From Candidatus Homeothermus arabinoxylanisolvens (GTDB lineage Bacteria; Bacteroidota; Bacteroidia; Bacteroidales; Muribaculaceae): a DNA stretch of 64,000 nt. Every line of letters begins with the position of its first letter. Position 1 is the stretch's first letter. Positions 52,101-60,277 of this stretch are shown in pieces. The notes under the pieces are model-generated. The model was not told where the DNA came from, searched no databases, and saw only the letters and a program-made list of their open reading frames with translations. The position numbers and the translations under genes are program-made. The DNA is taken from NCBI GenBank assembly GCA_001689405.1, contig LUJO01000018.1, positions 1 through 64,000 on the forward strand, read 5' to 3'.

Positions 52101-52123
52101 TTTGTATCAACTCGCTAACTTTG
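52093..52123 (+). promoter_or_regulatory. promoter of tRNA-Leu
   Basis: TTG (52093-52095) and TAACTTTG (52116-52123) are 20 bp apart; the tRNA begins 13 bases after the -7 box. The TTG lies in the stem of the preceding hairpin. Confidence 0.6.
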
Positions 52124-52136
52124 CACTACAAATCCT

Positions 52137-52218
52137 GCGCACGTGGCGTAATTGGTAGCCGCGCTAGACTTAGGATCTAGTGTCTGACGACGTGGGGGTT
52201 CGAGTCCCTTCGTGCGCA
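52137..52218 (+). tRNA. tRNA-Leu (anticodon UAG)
   Basis: The acceptor stem GCGCACG pairs with CGTGCGC, with A as the discriminator base. The anticodon stem CTAGA/TCTAG encloses the loop CTTAGGA with TAG as the anticodon, reading CUA and related Leu codons. The T arm has GGGTTCGAGTCCC, and a variable arm with TGTCTGACGACG fits the long-variable-arm class II tRNAs. The CCA end is not encoded. Confidence 0.95.
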
Positions 52219-52221
52219 CAC

Positions 52222-52251
52222 AAAGCCCCCGGCATCCGCCGAGGGCTTTTT
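52222..52251 (+). terminator. terminator after tRNA-Leu
   Basis: AAAGCCC and CGGC pair with GCCG and GGGCTTT across the loop ATCC with one mismatch; a T-run TTTTT follows. Confidence 0.85.
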
Positions 52252-52269
52252 CGTATTCCCTGAAAATCC

Positions 52270-52317
52270 AACAGATTGGTAAGGGCGCCGGTAGTACGGC
52301 GCCCCTACCAATCTGTT
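52270..52317. repeat. solo hairpin related to the dispersed inverted-repeat element
   Basis: AACAGATTGGTA (52270-52281) and TACCAATCTGTT (52306-52317) enclose GGGCGCCG/CGGCGCCC around GTAGTA, a stem of 20 bp with one mismatch. The core with GGTAGTACGGCGCCC equals the end repeats of the copies at 346 and 4951. This looks like one end, or a collapsed copy, of the same element. Confidence 0.6.
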
Positions 52318-52368
52318 ACATTAACCCATGATTAGACTAATCACACCAATAAATAACCGTAACCAATC

Positions 52369-54386
52369 ATGAAACTGACCGCAATCATTATCACGGCTCT
52401 GGCCGTAACCGGGCTGACCACCGGAGCCGGACGCTCCGAAGCGCGTGACTACGATGGCTGGGAGCTTGTATGGAGCGATGAGTTTGACCGCGATGGAGCA
52501 CCCGACTCTACGGTATGGAACTACGAAACCGGCTTTGTACGCAACGGGGAGGCCCAATGGTATCAGCCGGAAAACGTATACTGCCGCGACGGGAAACTGA
52601 TAATCGAAGGGCGTGACATAAAGGCCGACAGACGTAAAAATCCGCGTTACAAAACCGGAGGCAACGACTGGCGCAACCGCGAGTATATCGACTACACTTC
52701 GGCGTCAATCAATACGCGGGGCAAAAAGGAGTGGCTCTACGGGCGCATAGAGGTAAAAGCCAAAATACCGACCGCCGGAGGAGCTTGGCCCGCCATATGG
52801 CTGCTCGGCAGCGGACAGCCGTGGCCTTCGTGCGGCGAAATCGACATGATGGAGTACTACCGCAAAGGCGGTGTGCCCCACATACTCGCCAACGCATGCT
52901 GGGGCACCGACAAGCCGTATGCCTCGAAATGGAACAGCAAAAAGATACCGTTCAGCCGCTTCACGGACAAAGACTCGGACTGGGCCGACAAATTCCATAC
53001 ATGGCGCATGGACTGGGACGAGGACTTCATCAACCTGTATCTTGACGACGAGCTGCTCAACTCCATACCGCTCTCCAACACCGTCAACGGGGCGGTGGGA
53101 AAAGGCAGCAATCCGTTCCGCAATCCGCAGTATCTGCTGCTGAACCTCGCTCTCGGAGGCGACAACGGCGGTAAAATCGACGACAGCGCCCTGCCCATGA
53201 AGTATGAGGTGGACTATGTGCGTGTATACAAGAAAAAGCCGCGCCGTACATCGGCACAGCCGCCATTTGAAGGCCACACGGTGACCGACGAAGGCGCTTG
53301 GTGCTGGTTTGCCGACCCGCGTGCGCTGCACTACCGCAATCAGGACGGCACGATTGACCGCAGCTATGTGGGCTACATAGACATACACGGCAACATCAAG
53401 GCCATGCAGTATGACTTCGCGGCAAACCGTCAGGACGAGGTGCTCGTGCGCTCATGCTTTCAGCCCGACGACCACGACAACCCGACGTTTCTCGTGCTCC
53501 CCGACGAGCGCATCATGGTGTTTTACTCGCGCCACACCGACGAACCGTGCTTCTACTACCGCGTGAGCCGCGAGCCGGGCGACATAACCACACTCGGCGA
53601 GGAGAAGGTGATAAAGACAGCCAACAACACCACCTACCCGTCGCCGTTCATCCTGTCTGATGACCCGGGCACATATATCTGTGCTGGCGCGGCATAAAGT
53701 GGCATCCTACGATAGCCCGGCTGTCGCTGCCCGACGCCGACATAGTATACTGCTCGATGCCCGTGAGAGGCAAGCATGGACTTGTCTACGAGATAATCAG
53801 GTACACGCTCGACGACAACGGCGATGTAGTGTCGACCGAGCCGGTGACCCGCGACTCACGCCTCAACAACATACGTCCGTTCATGATTCCCGGCTCCGAA
53901 GGGTCACCGCTGCGCCTCACATGGATGCACGGCGACTACTACGACTGGATAGTAAGCTTATCGCGTCCGTTTGGCTACTGTACGGGCATCAACAGCGACT
54001 TCGGCGGCTTCCTGCCGGCCAAGCCCGCACTGCCGGGTGTGACCGAGTCATACAGATTCAATCCGAAGAAGGAGTTCAGGCTGCACACCACAGTAACACT
54101 CGACTCGACACATATGGCTTCGGGCGTGCTGCTTCAACTCGGCAAGCTGACCTACGGCATAGACCGGTCAACGCTCAAGCCCTATGTGAAGTATGGCGAC
54201 AAACTGTACCCGAGCACCAATGCCCTTGCCACTTCAGACTGCTGGCAGGAGCAGAACCGAGGCACAGGGGGCCAATGGTACACGCCGGTGCCCCACAAGA
54301 GTTTCGACCTCATACTGGAGTACCGCGGAGGTGTGCTTACGACACGCATAAACGGACTCGTCGACCAGTATGTAGTCATCAGATAA
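52369..54386 (+). pseudogene. secreted GH16 glycanase with BNR_4 domain, disrupted by a frameshift
   Basis: The first frame encodes a signal peptide, then a GH16 domain (about residues 28-290) with catalytic motif GEIDMME (Glu157, Asp159, Glu162), and the first part of a BNR_4 (sialidase-like repeat) domain from 'VTDEGAWCWFADPRALHY'. The frame ends at 53697 in 'SDDPGTYICAGAA'. Shifting by one base near 53665 restores 'PGHIYLCWRGIKWHPTIARLSLPDADIVYCSMPV', and the rest runs to 54386. One G missing from the run CCCGGG would explain it. GH16 enzymes cleave beta-1,3/1,4-glucans, agars or other galactans. The fusion is a polysaccharide-degrading enzyme, now a pseudogene unless the shift is an assembly error or is bypassed. 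Confidence 0.85.
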
Positions 54387-54432
54387 TTAATTAAACAATT
54401 GTTAACTATGTGGACAGGGCCGGATTATCTAT

Positions 54433-54462
54433 ATTTGTATAACCGAAATTTGTATAATCGAA
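54433..54462. promoter_or_regulatory. tandem 15-bp direct repeat upstream of GH105 gene
   Basis: ATTTGTATAACCGAA (54433-54447) is followed at once by ATTTGTATAATCGAA (54448-54462), one base different. TATATTTG at 54430-54437 overlaps the first copy as a possible -7 box, and GGACAGG (54412-54418) is inverted as CCTGTCC (54471-54477) around it. Two direct repeats about 1.5 helical turns apart are typical of binding sites for hybrid two-component or AraC-type regulators of polysaccharide genes. Confidence 0.5.
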
Positions 54463-54498
54463 TTTTTTCACCTGTCCCCGAATATCAAAAACACAGTT

Positions 54499-56844
54499 AT
54501 GACAATCAACCTTAACTCACTGCTAAAAGTGATCGCTCTCACGGCTGCAACGGTCATCGCACCTATGGCAGCGGGAGCAAAAAAGGCAAGCGTGGCGCCC
54601 GAGCAAAAAGAGGCCCGCGAAGTACGTGCGCTTATCGACAAAGTGAACAACCGGTGGCAATCGACCCATAAGCCCGAAATGACACCTTTCTGGCACAACG
54701 CGGCATACCACACCGGCAACATGGAGGCCTTCTATCTCACCGGCAACAGCGACTGGCTCGACTACTCTACCAAATGGGCCGAGCACAACCAGTGGAAGGG
54801 AGCCAAAGGCAATGACCGCAGCAAGTGGAAATACAACTACGGCGAAACCCCCGACCATGTGCTGTTCGGCGACTGGCAGATATGCTTCCAGACCTATGCC
54901 GACCTGTACAACATACTCCCCGACGACCGCCGCATACGCCGCGCCAAAGAAGTGATGGAGTATGAGATGTCGACTCCGCAGAACGACTACTGGTGGTGGG
55001 CCGACGGCCTGTATATGGTCATGCCTGTCATGACAAAGCTGCACAAAATAACCGGCAACAAGAAGTATCTTGACAAACTCTACGAATATGTGCTCGTAAG
55101 CGACAGCCTCATGTACGACACAGAGACCGGCCTGTACTTCCGCGACGGACGCTACGTATACCCGAAGCACAAAAGCGCCAACGGCAAAAAGGACTTCTGG
55201 GCACGCGGCGACGGATGGGTGTTTGCCGGACTTGCCAAAGTGCTGAAAGACCTGCCGGCCGAGTACAAACACCGTCAGTTCTTTGTCGACAAGTACAAGA
55301 AAATGGCCGACGCCGTGGTGTCTACCCAGCAACCCGAGGGCTACTGGTCGCGCTCGATGATGGACGAAGAGCATGCTCCCGGATACGAGACATCGGGTAC
55401 GGCATTTTTCACCTACGGCCTGCTGTGGGGCGTCAACAACGGTTATCTTAATGACGCCAAGTATCTTGACGCGGCCAAAAAAGGATGGAATTATCTTAGC
55501 CGCACAGCCGTACAGAAAGACGGATCGGTAGGCTACGTACAGCCCATAGGCGACCGTGCCATACCGGGACAGGTGATTAACAAAAGCTCCGTGGCCGACT
55601 TCGGCACAGGCGCGTTTCTGCTCGCCGCCTGCGAGTATGTGCGTCATCTTGAAAAGGACATGAACCCCGACAGAGCTTACTGGACCACACTCGCTTGGCA
55701 GATGGCCGAGCCCGTTCTGCGCAACATGTCGGAGGGAAATCTCAAGAAAAACATGCTCGTCGAGGTCAGCCCCAACTGGGACGGCCGCAACAAAGGCGTC
55801 ACCTATATGGAGACTTTCGGCAGGCTTATGGCCGGTATAGCACCGTGGCTGTCGCTCCCCGACGATGACACCGAGGAGGGCGCGAAACGCAAGCAGCTGC
55901 GCGAGTGGGCGCTGAAGAGCTACGCCAATGCCGTCGATCCGGCAAGTCCCGACTATCTGCTGTGGCGCGGCCACGGTCAGGCTCTTGTCGATGCCGCTTA
56001 CGTGGCCGAGAGCTTCCTGCGCGCTTATGACGCGCTCTGGATGCCGCTTGACTCGGTAACCAAGCGCCGCTACTTCGAGGAGTTCACACAACTGCGCCGT
56101 GTCGACCCGCCCTACACCAACTGGGTGCTCTTCTCATCGACCATAGAGAGCTTCCTCGCCAAAGCCGGAGCCGAATATGACGAATACCGCATCAACTCGG
56201 CCATAAGGAAAGTCGAGGAGTGGTATACGGGCGACGGATGGTATGCCGACGGTCCGGAATTCGCATTTGACTACTACAGCAGCTACGTGTTTCACCCGAT
56301 GTATCTGGAGACCCTTCAGGCAATGAAGGACGCCAAAGCCCACACCCGCATACACTACGCCAACTACTACGACCGCGCGCTGAAACGTGCACAGAAATAC
56401 AGCATAGTGCTTGAACGCCTCATCTCGCCCGAAGGCACATTCCCCGTATTCGGCCGCTCGATACCCTACCGCATGGCCACCATGCAGCCTCTCGCGCTCA
56501 TGGCTTGGTACGAGAAGCTCCCCCACGGGCTGACCAACGGTCAGGTACGCGGCGCCCTGACCGCGGTAATGCACCGCATGTTTGACGACAAAGAGAACTT
56601 TAACGAGAGCGGCTTCCTCACCATAGGTTTCTCGGGCCGTCAGCCCAACATAGCCGACTGGTATACAAACAACGGCAGCCTCTACATGACCTCGCTCGCA
56701 TTCCTGCCGCTCGGCCTGCCGGCCACCCATCCGTTCTGGACAGATGCCGAACAGCCTTGGACCTCAAAGAAAGCATGGTCGGGACAGCCGTTCCCCAAAG
56801 ACCATCACTGGGGCGACGGCGGCAAATTCCGCGACCTCTGGTAA
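54499..56844 (+). CDS. GH105 unsaturated glycuronyl hydrolase fused to DUF2264
   Basis: This 781-residue secreted protein has a signal peptide ('ALTAATVIAPMAAGA') and two domains. Residues about 35-390 are a GH88/GH105-type (alpha/alpha)6 barrel: 'NDYWWWADGLYMVMPVM', 'KDFWARGDGWVFAGLAKVLKDLP' and 'YETSGTAFFTYGLLWGVNNGYL' match unsaturated rhamnogalacturonyl hydrolases, which act on lyase products. Residues about 395-750 are DUF2264 ('YMETFGRLMAGIAPWLSLP', 'LLWRGHGQALVDAAYVAESFLRA', 'NWVLFSSTIESFL'), a family with few characterised members. The fusion suggests coupled trimming of a uronate-containing oligosaccharide. The tandem repeat before it is a likely control site. Confidence 0.88.
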   Translation: MTINLNSLLKVIALTAATVIAPMAAGAKKASVAPEQKEAREVRALIDKVNNRWQSTHKPEMTPFWHNAAYHTGNMEAFYLTGNSDWLDYSTKWAEHNQWKGAKGNDRSKWKYNYGETPDHVLFGDWQICFQTYADLYNILPDDRRIRRAKEVMEYEMSTPQNDYWWWADGLYMVMPVMTKLHKITGNKKYLDKLYEYVLVSDSLMYDTETGLYFRDGRYVYPKHKSANGKKDFWARGDGWVFAGLAKVLKDLPAEYKHRQFFVDKYKKMADAVVSTQQPEGYWSRSMMDEEHAPGYETSGTAFFTYGLLWGVNNGYLNDAKYLDAAKKGWNYLSRTAVQKDGSVGYVQPIGDRAIPGQVINKSSVADFGTGAFLLAACEYVRHLEKDMNPDRAYWTTLAWQMAEPVLRNMSEGNLKKNMLVEVSPNWDGRNKGVTYMETFGRLMAGIAPWLSLPDDDTEEGAKRKQLREWALKSYANAVDPASPDYLLWRGHGQALVDAAYVAESFLRAYDALWMPLDSVTKRRYFEEFTQLRRVDPPYTNWVLFSSTIESFLAKAGAEYDEYRINSAIRKVEEWYTGDGWYADGPEFAFDYYSSYVFHPMYLETLQAMKDAKAHTRIHYANYYDRALKRAQKYSIVLERLISPEGTFPVFGRSIPYRMATMQPLALMAWYEKLPHGLTNGQVRGALTAVMHRMFDDKENFNESGFLTIGFSGRQPNIADWYTNNGSLYMTSLAFLPLGLPATHPFWTDAEQPWTSKKAWSGQPFPKDHHWGDGGKFRDLW

Positions 56845-56881
56845 CCGGAAGCCATAACGGCAAACCATATAATTACAGGAT

Positions 56882-56932
56882 AATTGGGAGATTAGTCGAT
56901 ACATTATCGATAATCTCTCAATTATTTTTATT
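56882..56932 (+). terminator. long terminator-like hairpin after the GH105-DUF2264 gene
   Basis: AATTGGGAGATTA (56882-56894) pairs with TAATCTCTCAATT (56911-56923), and TCGATA (56896-56901) with TATCGA (56905-56910), around CAT; ATTTTTATTT follows. Confidence 0.8.
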
Positions 56933-56955
56933 TAATTTGCAATAATAAGCATCCG

Positions 56956-57066
56956 ATGTACTTATATCCCGGGATGAAACATAGCCGCAGTTTCCGCATC
57001 GTATCGCCGGAAACGGATAAGACGGTGACTTACACAGGCAAAAAACTCAATATCGAACTTAAATAA
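56956..57066 (+). pseudogene. 36-codon orphan frame, possible C-terminal remnant of a secreted enzyme
   Basis: The short frame ends 'VSPETDKTVTYTGKKLNIELK', which has the look of the last beta-strands of a secreted glycoside hydrolase or lyase. It starts right after the terminator hairpin and stops 11 bases before the aldo/keto reductase ATG. No family can be proven from so short a piece; a small real gene is possible. Confidence 0.35.
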
Positions 57067-57077
57067 TATGACTTGGT

Positions 57078-58091
57078 ATGATTGAACCCTTGTACTCCCC
57101 CGACGAGAGACGTTATGACACCATGAAATATGCGCGTTGCGGACGCAGCGGTGTGCTTCTCTCCCGCATATCATTGGGCTTCTGGCATAACTTCGGAGCC
57201 GGAACTCCGATTGCAAAAGCACGCGACATAATGCGGTACGCATTTGACAACGGCGTGGTGTCGATGGACCTCGCGAACAATTACGGACCTCCCTACGGCT
57301 CTGCCGAAGAGACATTCGGCGAAATATTCCGCAAAGACTTCCGCCCTTACCGCGACGAACTGTTCATATCATCGAAAGCCGGTTACGACATGTGGCCCGG
57401 TCCTTACGGCAACTGGGGCTCGCGGAAATACCTGATGGCCTCCTTGGATCAGTCGCTGCGGCGTATGGGCCTCGACTATGTAGACGTATTTTACAGTCAT
57501 CGCTTCGACCCGGAAACTCCCGCAGAGGAAACCCTGACGGCACTTGTCGACATAGTACGTCAAGGCAAGGCGCTGTACATAGCGCTGTCAAGATGGCCAC
57601 GCGAAGAGGAAGAAGCCGCATACCGCTTTCTTGAGAATCACGGCTGCCACTGCCTGCTGTATCAGGACAGACTGAATATATTTGACCGCTCGTCAGAGCA
57701 ATCGGGACGGCTGAAAGCCGCCTCCAAAGCGGGTGTAGGTTACATCGCGTTCTCCCCGCTGGCGCAGGGACTGCTTACCGACAGATATTTAAACGGCATA
57801 CCTGAAGGCTCACGGGCCACGCAAAGCAAGTCACTGAAAGCCGAGCAGATAACTCCAGAGGTCGTGGAACGTATAAAGACATTATCGCAGATAGCGGCCC
57901 GCCGCGGACAGACCCTTGCGCAAATGGCTACCGCATGGGTATTGAACAGACCCGGCGTCACGTCGGCCATAGTCGGATGCAGCTCGGTTCAACAGCTTCG
58001 CGACACGATATCGTCTATAGACCGGCTCGATTTTTCAGAAGAAGAACTACGCCTCATCGATGCCGCTTCAGGCATAAAAGGAGAAGAGTAA
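57078..58091 (+). CDS. aldo/keto reductase, YghZ/GpR-like
   Basis: The 337-residue cytoplasmic NADPH-dependent reductase matches the YghZ (L-glyceraldehyde-3-phosphate reductase) group: 'PDERRYDTMKYARCGRSGVLLSRISLGFWHNFG' at the start, 'MDLANNYGPPYGSAEETFGEI' with the catalytic Asp and Tyr, 'LFISSKAGYDMWPGPYGNWGSRKYLM' with the Lys, 'VDVFYSHRFDPETPAEETLTAL' with the His, and 'AIVGCSSVQQLRDTI' for the cofactor. The start at 57078 keeps the N-terminal segment seen in relatives; 57123 is an alternative. Its role may be detoxification or reduction of sugar-derived aldehydes. Confidence 0.9.
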   Translation: MIEPLYSPDERRYDTMKYARCGRSGVLLSRISLGFWHNFGAGTPIAKARDIMRYAFDNGVVSMDLANNYGPPYGSAEETFGEIFRKDFRPYRDELFISSKAGYDMWPGPYGNWGSRKYLMASLDQSLRRMGLDYVDVFYSHRFDPETPAEETLTALVDIVRQGKALYIALSRWPREEEEAAYRFLENHGCHCLLYQDRLNIFDRSSEQSGRLKAASKAGVGYIAFSPLAQGLLTDRYLNGIPEGSRATQSKSLKAEQITPEVVERIKTLSQIAARRGQTLAQMATAWVLNRPGVTSAIVGCSSVQQLRDTISSIDRLDFSEEELRLIDAASGIKGEE

Positions 58092-58125
58092 GACCCGATA
58101 GATTTTTGCCTCTGATTTTACAGAT

Positions 58126-58156
58126 AAAAAGCCGGAGCTGAAACTCCGGCTTTTTT
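58126..58156. terminator. terminator after the aldo/keto reductase gene
   Basis: AAAAAGCCGGAG (58126-58137) pairs with CTCCGGCTTTTT (58144-58155) around CTGAAA. The symmetry would let it act in both directions. Confidence 0.88.
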
Positions 58157-58498
58157 ATGCGTTAAGACACAATGCATTAATGGATTGTCATGTCGCATTA
58201 CAAACCTAAAACATAACTTAACCTTAATACCTATTACACCAATAACAGTAATAATAAAAACGCTAATTAATAAATTATTACGCATTACAAAGATAACATA
58301 ACGGCTTCAATTATATACTTCATTTTAACACCATAAATAGCCCAACCGGTCCTGTCGGCACCATACATATAATTCAATTTTACATACCAAATCAATCACA
58401 CAGAATCAACGTGACCGATGCCATGTCGCACCGGTCACGTCTAAGGCCGCATAAAGCGACCGACACTTTAACCTAACTAACCTCTTACCCAAACCATC
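58157..58498. other. AT-rich convergent intergenic region
   Basis: These 342 bases lie between two gene ends. No reading frame, tRNA or perfect TAnnTTTG box was seen. ACGTGACCG (58409-58417) pairs with CGGTCACGT (58432-58440), and the minus strand beyond is moderately T-rich, so this hairpin may end the mannose-6-phosphate isomerase transcript. Confidence 0.45.
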
Positions 58499-60262
58499 TT
58501 ATTTCATGAATGCTTTAACCACCATTATATCTTCGCCCGAAGTATTTACGATCTTGTAAGAACCGGCTGCGGCCGACACGACAAGAGTCTCGGCATAGTT
58601 AAGATGCTGCTTGACGCCATCGGCTGTAATGACTTCCGCGCTCGTGCCGTCAACAAGATTAAGCACATGGCATTTGCCCTCCGTCTTTACATCGACCGAC
58701 GATCCTATCTTATACCGGTGCACGTCATAGGAGTGATTGCGATGGGTAGGCAGATGCCATAGCTCCCAGTCGTCGCCACGCTCCATAATTACGGGCTTTG
58801 ACACAAGCTCCTCCTTGACTTTCGCGCCCTTACGGTCAAAGCACAGATTGTCCATGGCCCGTTTTATATTCAGCGGACGCGGCTTGCCGTCAAGGTCAAG
58901 TGCGAGCCAGTCATACATCTTAAATGTAAATATATAAGGAGTGGTACTTATCTCAAGTACAAGATTGTTACGGCCTGAACTGTGAAGCGTGCCCGGCGGT
59001 ATCAGATACAGGCCGTGTTTTTCGGCATGCTCTGCATTGATGTAACGGGGCACGTCCAACGGAGTGCCGTTGTTGAAACTCTCAGTCAGCGCCGCTTCAA
59101 ATTTTTTCGGGTCGATATCCTCCTTGAATCCGAGATAGACCACTGCATCTTTCGACGTGTCAAGTATGTAATACGTTTCTTCCTGTGTCAGTACCTCTCC
59201 GAAATTTTTCTGTATGTACGACCGCTGCGGATGACACTGTATCGACAGGTTTCCTCCGTCAAAATTGTCGAGATAATCCATTCTTATGGGGAACTCGTCG
59301 CCATACATGGCATAGCACTCCTCGCCCACAACATTTCGGCCGTTCTGATACATCAACGAGTCAAACGACACCTCAAGCATATTATTGTCACTTTCGAAAA
59401 TTATGCCGTTCTCGGGTACAATAAGCTCGAATGACCAAGCATAGTTAGGCACATCGCTCGGTAATGCGGGAATATTGTCACGGATCCATTGTCCGCCCCA
59501 AGCTCCGGGTTCAAACCACGGACGCACCCTGAAACAGTTGCGGGCCAAACGCTCAAGACCGGCACGCACGTCATCGCCATCCGCCCATGTAATGTCGGCC
59601 TCGCGTTGACCGTCGACAACAATATCGATCTTTGACAGAATGGCTTTCTTATGACGGTTCAGTACAAACCAGTCCACAAAATAGAACCGCTTGTACATCT
59701 TCTTCGGCGCATCGGGTTTTGAGGCACCGAGATTGGTGACACTGCCCGCACGCGCACGAAACTGAATTTCGTTCTTAGGTATGTCGATATACACCAGCGG
59801 ACCGTCCCAATTTGCCAACGCCGCACCCGTACCGATAATAATATTCATGTCGGCCTTGTCGTCGGGCTTTATCGCACGCAGTTTTTCGCGGTCAAAATAT
59901 CCGTCGACCGTCAACGGCGCACGGTAGCCGAATATCGGGTCATCGCCGCCAAGAAAAGGTTCAATCATATCATCGATCTCCTTTTCCGGCTTAAGGGCGG
60001 CGGCTACATTCCACCACATGGGATTTATGCCTATGGCGGCAAATGCTTTTGACAGTTCTTTGGCAAATATATCGAATCTCACACCTATGTATCCATCAAC
60101 CATGACGTGTTTACAGCCCGCCAACCTGCCGGCAAGAGAAGCGTAATCACAATGTATTTTGTCATGACCCAGATCATGGACTGGATAGGGATCATAATTT
60201 CCGGGTTGTTTCGTTTTCTCTAACGGAAGTACGTACTGGGTAGTCTTTCTTAATACATTCAT
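58499..60262 (-). CDS. manA: class I mannose-6-phosphate isomerase, long form
   Basis: The 587-residue protein interconverts mannose-6-phosphate and fructose-6-phosphate with zinc. The isomerase cupin part starts near residue 260: 'EPGAWGGQWIRDN', 'SIQCHPQRSYIQKNFG' (the metal-binding His is in 'QCHPQ'), 'YVYLGFKED'-like strands and 'LYLIPPGTLHSSGRNNLVLEIS' fit class I enzymes. The first 250 residues are extra compared with Bacillus ManA (about 315 residues) and resemble a nucleotide-kinase-like fold ('KHVMVDGYIGVRFDIFAKELSKAF', 'GPLVYIDIPKNEIQFR') but lack a P-loop. It lies 15 bases after the ROK kinase gene and serves the same pathway. Confidence 0.9.
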   Translation of the reverse strand: MNVLRKTTQYVLPLEKTKQPGNYDPYPVHDLGHDKIHCDYASLAGRLAGCKHVMVDGYIGVRFDIFAKELSKAFAAIGINPMWWNVAAALKPEKEIDDMIEPFLGGDDPIFGYRAPLTVDGYFDREKLRAIKPDDKADMNIIIGTGAALANWDGPLVYIDIPKNEIQFRARAGSVTNLGASKPDAPKKMYKRFYFVDWFVLNRHKKAILSKIDIVVDGQREADITWADGDDVRAGLERLARNCFRVRPWFEPGAWGGQWIRDNIPALPSDVPNYAWSFELIVPENGIIFESDNNMLEVSFDSLMYQNGRNVVGEECYAMYGDEFPIRMDYLDNFDGGNLSIQCHPQRSYIQKNFGEVLTQEETYYILDTSKDAVVYLGFKEDIDPKKFEAALTESFNNGTPLDVPRYINAEHAEKHGLYLIPPGTLHSSGRNNLVLEISTTPYIFTFKMYDWLALDLDGKPRPLNIKRAMDNLCFDRKGAKVKEELVSKPVIMERGDDWELWHLPTHRNHSYDVHRYKIGSSVDVKTEGKCHVLNLVDGTSAEVITADGVKQHLNYAETLVVSAAAGSYKIVNTSGEDIMVVKAFMK

Positions 60263-60277
60263 GTCAAATAATATTTA

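Noticed and set aside
53660..54394. 244-codon third frame across the BNR_4 region
   Set aside because: The sequence is Arg/His-rich and unlike any domain; the frame starting again near 53664 continues the BNR_4 domain instead.
54523..56091. 522-codon frame antisense to the GH105-DUF2264 gene
   Set aside because: It is a long shadow frame with no family features; the plus strand carries two clear domains.
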